The notes: generated by a model not told the origin, from the sequence alone. DNA of 64,000 bases from Paracyclopina nana (GCA_019096065.1 JAGUCH010000001.1:3596001-3660000); one strand, 5' to 3'; shown: positions 28,901 through 42,227, numbered from the stretch's first letter. Program-made: numbers and translations.

Positions 28901-31131
28901 TGCAATCTGGCTTCTGATTTCCTTAGATAGCTAGATTGTTGAGCAACCAAACCTGCAGGTATGGTGAAAATAGCTATGGATGGGACTTTGACAGGTTGTT
29001 TACGTCCAATGCTCAAGCGATGGTTTGACGAAATAGCTCGTACTTGCTGCGCCTGCTTAATTCGAGATAGGTTAGCTTGGCACGCCAATTTAGGGTTGAA
29101 AGTGAGCCTGAGTCTAGCTACGCAACATGTACTGCTGCTGGCAATTGTGTCGTCGGGCCTCAGCTGACTGTGCAAAAGTCAATGAACTTTGGGTTTATAC
29201 GCAGAGAGCCACGTTGACGCGAGAAACTTTTTCTGCTGTCCACTTTTTGAGATGATGTTGCTATGCGGAAGGAATTTCAGGCCAACGAACGAATGAAAAT
29301 GTGCTGAAGACTACAGCTACAAGCAAGCTGCTACAATGTAGCTAGCGTTTCCAAAACTACAGTTCGTTCACCCTAAATGGGACGACAGGCAACTATTTCG
29401 ACAGACAACTATTTCGACAGACATCTAGGTGTGCCTCACCCAGCAGTGGCTGCTTACCTGAAGATGAGGTCATTTTTTTTGTGCTAAAGGATACCCAAAT
29501 GAAGCTATTTGAATTTCGAGTGGGTTACGTGGCCTCAAAGGCTTTTATCCTCGTTTGGACAAATGGAACGGCTCATCCAACCTGGTTCGATGGAGCCAAG
29601 CTCGAAATCTTGTGCGCCCCATTTCTCAGCAACAGCAGCAGCAGAAGCAACAGAGAATCATCAATGTGCGGTTCCTATTTAGTAGTCATCGGCCCTAATT
29701 TGCACTTTCATTGGCCAAGCAGTCAGCATACGAGTTTCGCCAATTTCAGCGCTGAAGTCATGCAAAGTTCATTGACTTCATAAGGGCAAAACAAAAGCAC
29801 ACTGGATCAAACTGGCGGAAACCGTGCCCTGCTACCATGGTACGGCCTGGCGCGAAAAATGACGAAAATCTTGCCAAAAAGACTATATGCCTCTTTATGC
29901 TTCCACATACGCGACCGTGTGTGCGTGGAAGTAGTCAAAACTTTTTTCCTCGGTTAAAAGCTTTTAGTAACAACATGACAGAATGGCAAAATGCAAATCC
30001 GAGCGTAATTGGAGTCGATATATTAAGGAGCACGGCAATGCATAAAAAAAGGAAGACAAATGAGCCAGTGAAAGCTCGGTCAATTTACGCCTACCTCGCC
30101 TCAAATTGTGCAACTCCCGTTTAATTTTTTTTCACGCTAGCAAGTGGTACATTGCTCAGCGCGAATTTTTAAACAGAGCCCGAGGACACACGCGTGTATT
30201 GTAAAAAGAGGCACGTTTTGCACAGGTTCTTTACTTCGTGGCGGGTTCAATGCCTTCTGAATCGTGTCCCAGCCATTTTGGCAACGGCAGCAGCACCAGC
30301 AATTGTACAAGAAAATGTCTCTCAACAGCTGAGGAGGAGGAGAACTGTCAACCAAAGAGGCCCCCTCACTGAGTCGAGTGGAAAACGTGTAAATGTATAT
30401 CCCGCTTGAGCCATGTCAAAAAGTTCAACTCGTGTGCGTTTTTCTGGGTCCCAAGGGCTACAACAGTTCATGCATATACCGAATTAGCGAAATGCCAAGC
30501 AAAGGATGCTAGCTAGCCTTTGCCCGCTTCTGCCTCGACAACCCCCCCGTCCAACCCCATGCCGATAAACATGTGAAAACTTTCTCTCGTTGGGCCGGAG
30601 TGACATCAAGGGATTAAAGAGAAAATGGCCGATCCAGAGGCGTTCGAGATTTTTCCAAGAAGAGAGAGGATACACCGGCCTATCCTTAATCGGCGAAACT
30701 TTCCCCTTCTAGCTTCCAGTGGAGCGACCAGGTCAATAAACTGTGCATTAAGATAGATCCGTAAATCATAAGCAGAGGGGCCCAAGCGAGGTGGAAGGTA
30801 GAAGGTGGTGCGGCCCGATCGAGCTAAGCCGCTTTAGAGAAACTTTGTCCGTCGTCGACGCGAGTTTCGTTCACCCGCTCTCTGGCTAATTTGGAAAATG
30901 CCGGGAGAAAAGCTGTTTCGTGTCCTCCTCACCCTTAAAATACGATCCAATCGGCCACAACATTCACCATTCGAGCCTTAGCCTTCGAGCCATTCGGATC
31001 CCTTTTTCTAATTTATTTGCCAAATGAATCCACCACTCGACCCCACCGGCCTTTACTAGTCCAATATCGCATCTCAGCACCGCTAGCAGCAAGATGGCAG
31101 AACACAAACTCGACCCTACTGGGCTCTACTG
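25910..31131. other. 5.2-kb intergenic region, no gene supported
   Basis: Open frames up to about 130 codons occur on both strands without domain resemblance or splice context. Small items seen: an ATG-G|GTAAGT donor-like string near 26636, a 19-bp tandem duplication with CAACTATTTCGACAGA at about 29390-29425, and GA/CT-rich tracts near 28650. Nothing is strong enough to call. Confidence 0.45.
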
Positions 31132-32619
31132 ATGCCCAAGCTAGGCTCAAAGACATACCCATGTGCCATTTCTTCCGCAGTCCTCTTCGTCCTCCTCACC
31201 CTTTGCTTGCACGGCAATCATGCAAGAATTCAGCCCTGGAAACCAAGACTCTCTTCTAGCACTGTCTCCTACGGATCGCCAGTAAGCGGAGGTGAGTAGA
31301 TTTAATTACACGAAAAATATGACGTAAAGTTCATGCGAGTGTATATCTAAAATGCATTAGCCGTCCTGTGCAGCTCAACTTTTGGCTGACATGGAAGGGT
31401 TGGGCAATCGTCCAGAAAATTTACACACATGCCCAGAAGCAAGTCGCTCCATACATACGTAGGACTAGGGTTGCAACATACTCTATGCAGTTATGAGATG
31501 CATCGAGCTTAGAAGGGGTCCACTTTCGCCTACGTGGTGGCCCAAGAAGTGCGGAATGACTTGAAAATCAATCATCACGCGAGTTGCTTGGAAACTTTCT
31601 ACTCCTTACCTCTGCATAATGTACATTCACTATATGCATGGGGTCAAAGAACTTTTGACGTTGCAGCCCACGCCTGGGTTTTCTGCTCGTAGTACTTTGC
31701 ACGAAATAAGTAGGAGCACCTGAGAAAGGAGGCCTAGCTCCTCCATTTTCTGGCCATTCAATTGATTGACGGTTATACACAATTCATAAGATCATATAGC
31801 TCTAACCGGAACTCGTAAATCAGCACTAAAGCTGTTTGCAAACGACAATTTTATCGCCATTACAAAGAGCTCCACTTTGACTTTTTGCGTCGTCGCGAAA
31901 ATCGGGCAAACAGCATCGCGCGGTGGGTCAATGACCACCCTGTTAGTAAAAGGATCGCTAAAGCTAGCGGATGCATTGGTGCTGACGCAAAAAACTGCGT
32001 CAAGCCCGTATTTGGCATGAGAGGGTGGGTAGGCAATATTGCGTAATCTCGCCGCATCAGAAGGTGAAATTCACGGGGAGAATGCGGACCTTCGACGACC
32101 ACCACCCTGCAAGGAGAAGCATCGTTTCTCATGATTGCCCAATTCTCATTTCCAGAACTGCTCGTCACCATCCCCATCGAGATTTTCGTCCCTTCAGTTG
32201 CAAAAAGGAGTGTTAATCAAATTCACCCGAGCACGTCAACAATGCAAAAGGTTCTGGCATGGCTTGGTGTAGCCGAAGATGATGCACGATGCCAGAGGCA
32301 CGTCGTGTGCCAATTGATGAGACATCCGCAAAAATATGCTCCCCTTAGCACTTTCATCTATCTCATATTAAGGTGTGTTCTGCCTCACAATTTCGCTCTT
32401 GGCTGCAGCCTCGCTATCAATATGTACTTCCTTTCCAGAGAAAAAACGTCCGAGCCGTGGATCCGGGCAGGGGAGCTTGACAAATTTTCTGATTTTCGCG
32501 ACGACTGCGAAGATCCAGATGACACTTGCAAAACTCCGATACACGAGTGGATTGACCTTAACATCCTTCGCTTCTGGCAATTCATGTCTCAATACACCCC
32601 TATCACTATATCGATATAG
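31132..32619 (+). CDS. Small secreted protein, arthropod type, function unknown
   Basis: Three exons: 31132-31291, 32156-32372 and 32439-32619; 185 residues. The first exon encodes a signal peptide (SSAVLFVLLTLCLHG) followed by HARIQPWKPRLSSS. The second encodes QKVLAWLGVAEDDARCQRHV, VCQLMRHPQKYAPLS and a hydrophobic FIYLILR. The third is acidic: ELDKFSDFRDDCEDPDDTC and then FWQFMSQYTPITISI. Four cysteines remain in the predicted mature protein (ARC, VVC, DDC, DTC). The pattern of a C-x-R-x-VC-x-L helix resembles secreted arthropod proteins of unknown role, but I do not recognise the family. The 66-bp second intron is in frame, so a retained-intron form would also be open. Alternative donor CCA|GTAAGC lies just before the chosen one in exon 1. 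Confidence 0.6.
31292..32155 (+). other. Intron 1 of the secreted protein gene
   Basis: An 864-bp intron with donor GGAG|GTGAGT and acceptor CATTTCCAG. No nested feature is seen. Confidence 0.5.
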
Positions 32620-34485
32620 CAAAAAAGAAACCCTATACAGTACCCCTTCCGAAAGTATTAGAGCCAAATATTGTATAGAAATTTTAAATGCGGCCTACAT
32701 TGTTTTTTGAAAATTCTCCTGCCTTTCTTTGTACCTAGAAGAGCCTCTTTAAAGAAATTCATGCCATTTTGCTACTAACCTTTTTCACCTTAAAAAGAAG
32801 AAAACCCTTTATATGTATACACAGTTTTATCTAGGAGTACTACAGTAACCCATACACACAAATTTTATTACTAATATTAATATTAGGTGAATGAATTGTC
32901 AAGTATATATCCCTGTCAGCTAGTATGGATCAAAAATCAAAATCACAGTTATATAAAGTTTTTATGAGAAACAATCCTAACGCCCACTGCCAATACAGAA
33001 GACACTAAATTGACGAAGAAGACAAAATTTACCACAATTCGGAAGAATCATTCTTTCTGTATTACCATAATATTGAATATTTAGATTTTAAGAGTGCAAA
33101 CTAATGCTGTGATTTCGAAAATATCTATGACTTGCGAAAATAAACTCAATTTGCAACAAAAGTGCTTTTATCCGAAACATCAAAAATAGTATGATAGTAT
33201 GTAATATTTTGTCTTATCCGGATTGTCAATAAACTGAATTGCTGATGGGCACAAAATCATCTTTAAGGAAAGTCTGCTTATTCTGCTATGTGGCATTGCG
33301 TTTAGTACGATAGGAGTTTGGTTGGCCTCGAGAAATTGACCAAAATCCGGCTCAAAATCCTATTCGCCATGCGGTTATTTCCTTCTCTCGCCAAATTTCA
33401 TTCGGCCGAAACGTACAAAATAATTTTTTTTTGGCCCAGTGAGGCAATTCTGACGCATACACCAAATTGTGACGCACACACCAAAATTTGTAGTAGTGGA
33501 AACTGGTGCTTTCTCCATTTTTCTACGCGTTAAAAATCTCTGGGATCCGGCCGAGGATAAGAAAATTAAAGCCCCCAACGCAATCTAGAAAATTCTGGTC
33601 CCATTCAAAAAGGGATGATGCCCAGCCACAATGCATCCATGTGGATGGAGAAAGTCTGGATTCTTCTATTATATCCTGAGCACTTGACTATAGAGCAAAC
33701 ATGGTCTCCATAAATGGGGTGGGAATGCCTGGAAACCCTCATACAGGCACAAGGGATACTAAGGGGAACCAGCACCCGGCAAACACCGCCCCATGTCCAC
33801 GTGGTTTTACTGGAAACAGGTCACAAAGCGACCGTGGACATATCCTTGAACGTACGTGGAGAAATCCGACGCAAAAACTGCGTCATATCTTTTAAAGAGA
33901 AATTCTTCTAGTCACGCAGGCTAAAAGTGATTATATAATGCTCCATCCAAGATGCCAGGATCAAGTCACGGAAACTTTTCCTCGTCAACCTGCGTACAAA
34001 TGCTATAATTTATTGTTTCATGTGGTGTAACTCGTAAAGGAGTAAAAAGTGGAAATCCTCACTCACCACCGGATTTCATTGACTCCATTATAATAATATC
34101 ATCAACGAAAAGTTGACGATTACTTGAAACATTTCTTTTCTACGATTTTTAAAAAATAATTAGTGAGATTTTCAGAACAGAGTCGAAAATATTTTTAATG
34201 TGCATACAATTTCATCAATTTAAAAAAAGCTTGTAACTTTACCCCACTAATTTAAGAGGTTGCGAGATTGTCGAATGACATTTTCCGTTAAATTGCAAGG
34301 TGCAATGGGTCTCAGCAAGATTCTCAGTTATCGAGAGAATCTGAGAAAACAAACGATTGAAACGAGCGCAGAAGCCAGAACATTTTTCAAGCTTTTACAG
34401 AATTTACGGCCAGCTCCTCTCTGTGTTAGTTAATGCTCTTCAGGGTGCGCGTGTTGTTTTATAACAAGAAGGGTGATTTGTTAAC

Positions 34486-34553
34486 ATGAAGAGCCAAAAG
34501 CCAAAAATCAACGATTTGATGCGTGTTCAGATCGGAAGCAAGATAGGATTGGG
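34486..34553 (+). other. Candidate isolated coding exon
   Basis: ATG opens a 22-codon frame (MKSQKPKINDLMRVQIGSK, then IGLG) that runs directly into a strong GGG|GTAAGTG donor and would stop if not spliced. No matching downstream exon in phase 2 was found before 42 kb. It could be the first exon of a small gene or of an alternative 5' form of the large gene at 42 kb. Confidence 0.2.
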
Positions 34554-35047
34554 GTAAGTGCTTTTAAAGCTTAAATTCTCTTGCATTTCATTTACTTATG
34601 AAATTGAGCCAAAACGGGTCGTATTTCATTTGGCGGAGTACTCTGGACCCGCCGTAGAATCGACAGCCAATACATGTCAGGAATTGACTTTAGGTTGACC
34701 CAATTCTTTGAATGAGTTCAAATATTGGGACTAGGCTGATGCTTCAGCACTTGGCTCAAAGTTAAGACTTAAGGGCTTGATTGTAGCTCATAGACATTTT
34801 TTGATTCCTCAGTTCTTGACAGGCCTAAAAACGTGTCCCAAGATTTATTGACTGGTTGGCTACCTCAGGACTTGGGACATCTTGTATAGAATGTTCTATC
34901 TTTGCTGGCCTAGTTGTGGTCTTGTCGATTATCTTCCTGTTCTGTTACACTGTAGTATCCCAATGTTGTCACAGTAGTTTCTTTTACTGGGCCATCTCTT
35001 TTGACACTTCAATGTTAGAGCACTATAAGTAGTTCAACTTTATTATA

Positions 35048-35235
35048 AGAGAGAGCGGCAATCATCCAACGCACATTGCTGAGCAGATTGCAAAGGTCGA
35101 AACTCTGGTCGAAGTCATAGGTGGCGCAATTTTTAGGAAATCTGTCACTCCACCTCGCCAAGTAAATAAGTTCGACCTTTGCAAATTTTGGAGGGCTCGC
35201 GTTGATCTCAGTTAGCCAAGATTGCCGCTCTCTCT
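35048..35235. mobile_element. 188-bp palindromic (MITE-like) element
   Basis: Bounded by a perfect 16-bp inverted repeat (AGAGAGAGCGGCAATC at 35048-35063 and its complement at 35220-35235) with a second inner 12-bp pair (GCAAAGGTCGAA at 35090-35101, complement at 35171-35182). The two arms look like diverged copies in inverted orientation. No transposase or clear target-site duplication. Confidence 0.5.
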
Positions 35236-35288
35236 GATATTCAGTTGTGCTAACTATAAGCCAAAGGCGTAAAGTCGCTAGATTCCTT

Positions 35289-35300
35289 GCGCCATCTAGC
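35289..35300 (-). promoter_or_regulatory. CTCF-like core motif 1
   Basis: GCGCCATCTAGC here reads GCTAGATGGCGC on the minus strand, matching the YAGRKGGC core of the conserved animal CTCF motif. Function is inference. Confidence 0.3.
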
Positions 35301-35607
35301 CCGGCAACTTTGCCCAGTACATTTGGCATGGATACACTACATAGGCGACCACTAATGGGCTATTTTTTGGCTTTTGGTGCACTAATTCTAAAAACTTTAT
35401 TAATATGACATAATCTACGGATAAAATGGCACCCTTTCAAGCCACAAAACCATATGCAACTAACACAAATTTCCAAGCTTTTCATTCCTGAAACCAATTT
35501 TTTCTAACCTGGCGGCTGGCTCCGCTGATCAGCCAATCAAATTGCTGATCGTGATCACGTGACAAGTTTCACGTGCGACAGTTTTTCCAAATTTACTTGC
35601 CCTAAAA

Positions 35608-35620
35608 GCGCCATCTAGCG
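35608..35620 (-). promoter_or_regulatory. CTCF-like core motif 2
   Basis: GCGCCATCTAGCG, same orientation and same core as the motif at 35289, 319 bp away. Confidence 0.3.
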
Positions 35621-36890
35621 AAAAAGTTTGTCCCTCCAATGGCTTATAAGTAGAGTTAGCCATATGAGAGAAGTGGAAGCTGAGAAATATCCAAAAATTC
35701 AAAGAGAGTAATGTAAGTAAGAAGAGCGTAATTTTGAGCATTCTCTCGATCGTGTGATTTGATTGACGCCATCCATGATTTATGCCACTTTTGACATTCT
35801 TGAGCTTTTTATATTTTTAGATCTGCCTTAAAATCTAGTGATTAAGCTTACCATAGCGTAGTCATTTGATTAGTAACAGTACAACTGCCGTAAGAGTTTA
35901 CCTAACAAGCATAGGGAACACTTCCCGTGACCATATCTGTCCAAACGGATTTTTTTCTTAGTTTTGGATGTCGATGGGGCATCCAAAACCGATATTTGCT
36001 AGTTTTCTAATTTGTTGGCTTGCTTTGTTATGAACACTCTAAAAATTGGAATGACTAAAAAGGATATTTTGAGCTACAATTTGATCTGTCATGGGGAAGA
36101 CAAGTTTCTGGTTATGAAGTGGCTCATGGATTGGAATTCTTTGACTTGAATGAAATTCATCAAAGAGCATAGCAAATGATTAAACTATCAGAAATGTTAC
36201 TAGCTTTGTTTTTGCTTATATTTCATATGAAGAAAGTGACATCATCATAGAGCAAGAAAAATGGCCTACTTTTTTACGTGCACGCTTTGGATGTCTTTTA
36301 CTAACGCCATTTATTGGGATTCAGTCCTATATAGTCCTATATAGCTCATCTTTATATTCCCTGAACGCGAGTTATTGCGAGGAATTGAAAGCATTCAGTC
36401 TTGTTTTGTTGAAGGATTCATTGTAAGCGCAACTTATTTGCGTCGAACTCCCAACCTTTCAATGTTGCTATCTAGTCGTCCATTTAAGCATCACTCGTAT
36501 GAAGCCATAACGAAATGCCGAACTTGATTCCAGTATGACATAGTTTCAACTTTTTTCTTGACGCAACCAGTTTTGACTATCGGTGGGACTTTTGATCCAT
36601 CTTTACCTATACCATTTTTGGTCTTTCTCTCTATTCTGACTAGCTATCTTGCTGGTGTTATGCTTTTATCCCCCTACAAAAAAAGGGCAATTAGAAATCA
36701 ATTGCTCTCATAGTCCTATGATAAGCGTGAGTCTACAGAGCAATGCAGATTCTTAAAGAATGATGAATTGTCTGTTAGTTTTATGTGTTAAGCTTCTATT
36801 TTCCTAAAAGCAATTGGATGTGGGACGAGAAGTAAATCGCAACGTAGATAGGACGGCAGTACTTAGAAGGAACTAAATACGGAACGCCCA

Positions 36891-38800
36891 AGAAAGTACT
36901 AATGACGGCTCGAAAGAAGTAGCCAGAAGCAGTTTTGGGCCTCGCGGATTTCCATTTTGCAATAGCGCCGTGAAGAAACGAGTAGAAGGGTCAGAAATAG
37001 TGAGCAGCAAGCGGTCAGCGGAGTCCTGAAAAATGCAATTGAGAGGAGAGCGCGTTTATGTCGGCGTTCAGTTATTAATGATGCCTCGTTTTTCATTTCT
37101 TGAGAAAATTGAATGATGCGGCTCCTGTCCGAACGTGTCATCGAGCGCGACGTTGCCCTTTTTTTGTAAGGTTGATGATGATGCATGTTGCATATTGGCT
37201 AGATGCTTGATGGGTGAGCGTGCGGCGACCCGGCAAAGTTGCCCTGACGGCAAAAGTAGGTCAAGCCAGGTTCTTTTTTTAATGGCTCCGATGCGGCATC
37301 GGCGATCCCGGAGTCGACATGTCATGGAGAATCATGATGGTGAGACGATCCACGCTGGGTGTTGAGAAATGCTCGAGAATGCCCAAGAAAAGGTCAGTTG
37401 ACCCAGTTTTGATTTGTGACGGAAAATGCGATGTTCTGTCTGTCTGCCCGTCCGTCTCTCGCGCGACCTCAGAGGCTGGTGTTGACCTCGATCGCGATGG
37501 TCACGACGGCTGCTCAAAGAGAAACGAAGAGGTCACCTCACCTGTTGCTCTCGTCCGAAAGCTCTATTTCCATCGCAGCTCTGCCGTAAAAGTGGGATTT
37601 CAAGGGGCATTGTCCACGTTGACACTCGACAAAATGCAACCCGAGAAATTCCAATTCTCCTAAGGCAGCTTGGCTTCTTCTTCGTTGGAAGCGTCTTGAC
37701 TGGTTGCCGCGTGAAATTGGACTGACGAAGCCGGAGGTTGGTCGTTTGGCATGGCTAAAGTCAGGTAGGCGTCTTGAACGGTACCTCGATCGAGTCTCGT
37801 CCCAGTTTCGAGAAGACGGTGGCATGCACGGGGGGCAACAGTGCCAGTAACGGGACCAAGCCAAAAAGTTTCTCCTGCCTACCTCCAACCGCCAACGCGC
37901 AACGCGTGGAATGCATAGACAGCGTGTGTTGCTTCCGCCAGGCAGCAGAACCCGCATAGCATGGAGTAGGGCCCTCTCTCTCTCTCAGGTAGAAAAACTG
38001 ACTTCTGCCGCGCTTATCTCGTACGTTGGCAACGAGCGAAAACCCGTGGTTTTCTCTCTCGCGCTTGGAACTTGGAAGCCTCAAGTCCCGAACTACGGAA
38101 CGGCGAGCCGGCCGGTCACGTCCAACAGGTGGCTTTAGAAAGTAGAACGTGTGCCACTTCTTCTTCTTCTTCAGCCTCCGCAAGTGAAAATCTCGCCTCG
38201 TTTTGGCACGCAGCCCTCGCCAAAAATCGCGAGGAAAACTGGGTCGACCCGATAAGGCCTTTTTTCTTTAGTCGGCAAAATAATCCCCACAAGCTCGCGA
38301 AACGCGGGAATGCGCGAGGTCCACCGTTTTTGACCAAGCTGCAATTAACTCTTCCTCCGACTCCCATAAATATTTGTCCCACTTTTTTGTCCTCGTTTGG
38401 CGAAGGGAGCAAAAGATACGTTCTTCGCGAGCGTTGGCATCAACATCTCATCGTTCCTCCTCTCAACCCATTGATGCATTCGATTGCAGATGACGAGGGC
38501 CGTAGCAGGAATGTTCAGAGTTGGACTTGGGTCAAAAACGAGATACGTTGCAGATGTACGCGACTGCTATTCCCATCGGACGTTTCTATTCATAGGCCTC
38601 ATTGGGGAAAGTAAAAGTGTCCGATGCGATTGCGGTTCCCTTTATGGCTTTTTTCCATCTCTAATTGCGAGTCCGCGAATGGAGTTACGGCGTTTTAAGC
38701 ATCGGCAAGCAACAAGCTTCATCAAACGACGTTCCTTGGCTGCTTTCCCGTCCGTCCGTCCGTCCCTCCGTCGAAGGCTGATGCGTGAAGAACTAGTTTA
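36891..38800. other. CpG-rich block without a clear gene
   Basis: Distinctly richer in G+C and CpG than its flanks, with overlapping open frames in most phases, a (TC)n run at about 37973-37989 and CGTC/CCGT repeats near 38745-38770. None of the frames looks like a conserved protein. It may be a promoter/5' UTR of a gene whose coding exons I could not find, or a compositional island. Confidence 0.35.
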
Positions 38801-41800
38801 GCAGTACGTGCGGAAAAATTATCGAGTGACTTGACCTTTCCTTTAACTTGGGCATAATTGAAAACTGGACAGCCGAGTCGTAGAAAGGCGCAATTAAAAC
38901 GAAGGCTGGCCTTTTTTCCATTTTGAGTGTCGAAGGATAGAATCGGCCTGGAATGCTTGGTATGAGTACCCAGCGAGGAATTTTTTGGCAGAAGCTGCAT
39001 CAAATGTAGCCTCGGTACTCGTAGTACAGCTGCTGAAATACTCACGGCATACACGCGCTATAGCATGGAAATTTCTCCAAAGTTGTTGTTCAATTTCCAA
39101 AATTTCCTCTTGCCTGAAGAGGGTTTTCTCCTCAACTCTTTCGCTCGCTGTTACAAATTGACGAGCATTGCTCGTCGTTCAAGATGAGGTTAGCATGAGA
39201 AAATGATGACTCGAAAGATACGGTCACAGCGTAGGGTCAGATTGTTCTCTTAGATGGACATGCTACGACATATACGTACGGATAAGTCTTTCCCCAAAAA
39301 ACACAATTTTTGCTTGCAGCAGCAACAACTCAGCTGAAAAAAGTGGAGCGAGCCTCATGGAGTGACTGCCTCTACATATAAGGTTACCAAAAGCAAGCTG
39401 ACTTTAATTCGTCGCGAGCTAAAATTAAATTCGCGTCAAGGCCAAAAGCATTTAGCATGTATCGTTATTTCTTCGACGGCTCGTCAAGTTTTTGTCGAAC
39501 CAGTCAAACTGACTCCTAGGCAGTGAGCTAAGCGAGGATAAAATGTCAATTAGAGTTTTCAACGCGAGAAATTTGTCCATTGTAGCTGCAAATGTTTCTT
39601 TCTTCAGGGTCGTTTATGAGGCCTAGTGTCATAGATTCATGCATCAGGAAGGTCAGGAATCCGAACGAAGAGGGGAAAAATGTCGATGCTTGTGACCATT
39701 TGCAGTCCATTAATGAGCCTGAATGACGAGCTCATGGTTTCTGATGTGTTACTTTCATGGCCCACATTTGACAGCTATATGTATCATGCGTCTCATGCTT
39801 CTTAATCTTGCATTCCCTCCGCTCATTTATCCGTAAACTGACTACAAAAAGAATGTATCGTGCTTATTATGTATTTGATGAAAATCGTGCATGCTGCTTC
39901 TTCATACAGATTCTGCCGCAGCAATCGGTGTGCGAAGACCATCAACATTCGCTCTAGCGCTCTGCATGGGATTGGAGGTGAATGAACGGAGGTAGTGAAA
40001 GTGAAAATATTCTGTTGAATGCGATTTGCTCCTACCACAAGCTACTTACAGCATAAGCTCGCGTTCTCATTGCGCAAGTAAATTGTTCTCTTCGTAGATT
40101 TATTATTCAATCAAAGATTGAAATTGTTCGCCTGGAAGATAAATGAACCGTCGCTAAAATTCTCAGACATCTGTGCAACAATTGGGGAGCTAAGACGACT
40201 GTAAAATTCCGTAAAAGTCTCCATTTCGCGTACCTATTTTTAAGTGTGATTCAATGACTATAAAGCATCTAAGTTTGGCCACGTGGTTTCGATTTCAATT
40301 CATTATGTAACGCTAGGTGATAGTGCTTTCTTTATCAATGTTAAGATGGGCTGCAGTAAGATTATTTTCCGTTTTCAAAAGAAATTTTTTTCAAGCATGT
40401 ATAGATCAGATTAATCATGCCAGTGTAGCATATTTTTTCTTACTCTCTTTTCTTCACGCGATTGCATGATGCATAAGTAAAATACTTTAGTTGGTACAGT
40501 CCGAAAAACTTAAAGGCTTGTTTAAGTGAGCTATAACTGTCAAATTGAAATTTAGGGGTGACGAAAGTATTTGACACAAGTTTCAGCGTCCATCATATAA
40601 CTGGCTTAATAAATTAGGTGTGATTTAAAAAAATATTTTTTTAAGCTTTTGCATTCATAATTTCCATTTTTTCATTCCCGACACCCTTGTTAGCGAGAAC
40701 TTCTGCCTTTTTATTCCGTTTTCACAAGAGTAAGGAGGACCTTTCTCGTATTGTAATTGTGGGCGGGCTAAATATGATGGCTTGCCGGTCACTCTCTGGC
40801 TGAGCAGTCTAGCGCAATGGCTTATGTCAGCTTGAAAGCTCGCCGGGAAATGATGGGTAAAATATCCCCTGTCGCCTTAACCTGTAATTGAATGTGTAAG
40901 GGGTCCCACATATAGCACCAAACGAAACCATTTCCCCTAATGCTTAAAAGCAAAGAGCTAAATTTCCATGCCATTTTCATTATAAGATACTTTTTGATTT
41001 GAATTGTTTAAGTAAAATAAGTGGTTGTAAGAAATAAGGATAATGAACTGAATGCTGAATAGGCATAAAATTGGTTTAAAATTATTTCGCTTTATTGAAA
41101 GCTTCTTTATTGTCTTGAAAGTTGAGCATGCATGGCTGATATTTTGGCAAAGTGTCTTATACAGAAGAAGAATTGGGAGCTGAATTGTTTTTCATATTAG
41201 CTTTTGGCAATTGGTGACAAAAGAATTATACTGTTATGCTGACCCAATGTGCATTTTCTCGAAATTGCAGTACACTTAGGGCTATATATTCTAAAGACGA
41301 ATTTCCCGTAGTGTAGAGCGTGACCCACGCCCCCGTCGCTTTTCAAAGCCATTCTACTGCTATTGTCCAAGAATGACCATGAGCTCCTGGAAAGCAACAA
41401 CTGTTTGCTAACGAAGTGCACTCGGAACATCCTTCTTGTCCTTAAAAAAATCTTTAGTCCTCAGTCGGCTTGATCATTCGCCTTGTATCGCCGCCTCACA
41501 TTCAACAATGTGACCACTGTGTCTGCAGTAATTAATCGTTCTATCAGATCAAGAAGATTCGTGAAGTGACTTCCATGAATCAGTAGTGATTTAAACCCTA
41601 GGATCCAATCGTGAATGGATGAATTTTAGCTCATCTGCTTGAAAAGTGAGAAGAAACAAGTAAGATTTACCATATCAAAAGAACAGTAATGTAATTCATA
41701 TTGAGCACAGGCTTCGCTAAGAGTGACTTTTACATAAAGTGAAAGCACTACTTATCTTCTTTCAAAGATAATTGCAAAGATGGAATTTTTCCATGGCTTT

Positions 41801-42200
41801 CTTATAGTCTTTAAAAAAAGTGAAAAAGCATCTGTTAACTGTAGTAACTCCAATTCAGAAAAATGAAAAATATGGCGTGAAACATTTGTTCCCATTAGCG
41901 TAAAAGATTTGCCAAACTGTCAAGTGCAGCTTTTAAAAATTGCGCACAATTAACAGGCAGCATTTTAGGCGACAGCAATTGGCATTTTATGCCTGCTGTA
42001 AATCCGTCTAATCCCAATTCGATAGCTTGTGTGACTTTTACTTTTAACTCGAGCAATTTATGACGGCACCTACTGAAACGGAAAAATATGCTCGAAAGAG
42101 GTCGACAAGCAGAACAAGATGCTCTGCTACATCTCAGCCACCCAATTCATCACAGTCTCAGTGAACGTAAAAAAGTGCAGAAACCTATTTTTTCCTTTCA
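38801..42200. other. AT-rich gene-poor region upstream of the 42-kb gene
   Basis: No coding exon seen. The last 150 bp include a 5' UTR exon of the downstream gene ending in a GTGAAC|GTAAAA donor at about 42170 and a TTTCAG acceptor at about 42200. Confidence 0.45.
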
Positions 42201-42227
42201 GAGAAAGACACGACAGCGTAAATCAAA

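Larger units (their letters stand above)
32620..36890. other. AT-rich gene-poor region
   Basis: No gene is supported. It contains a possible isolated first exon (34486-34553), a hairpin with arms AGATTCTC/GAGAATCT near 34320, a 188-bp inverted-repeat element (35048-35235) and two CTCF-like motifs (35289, 35608); these are described separately. Confidence 0.5.

Noticed and set aside
35015..35329. 104-codon minus-strand frame
   Set aside because: It runs through the inverted-repeat element at 35048-35235 and shows no protein-like conservation.
37538..38614. Several long overlapping frames in the CpG-rich block
   Set aside because: Frames are open in many phases because stops are rare in CpG-rich sequence; none has a recognisable domain.
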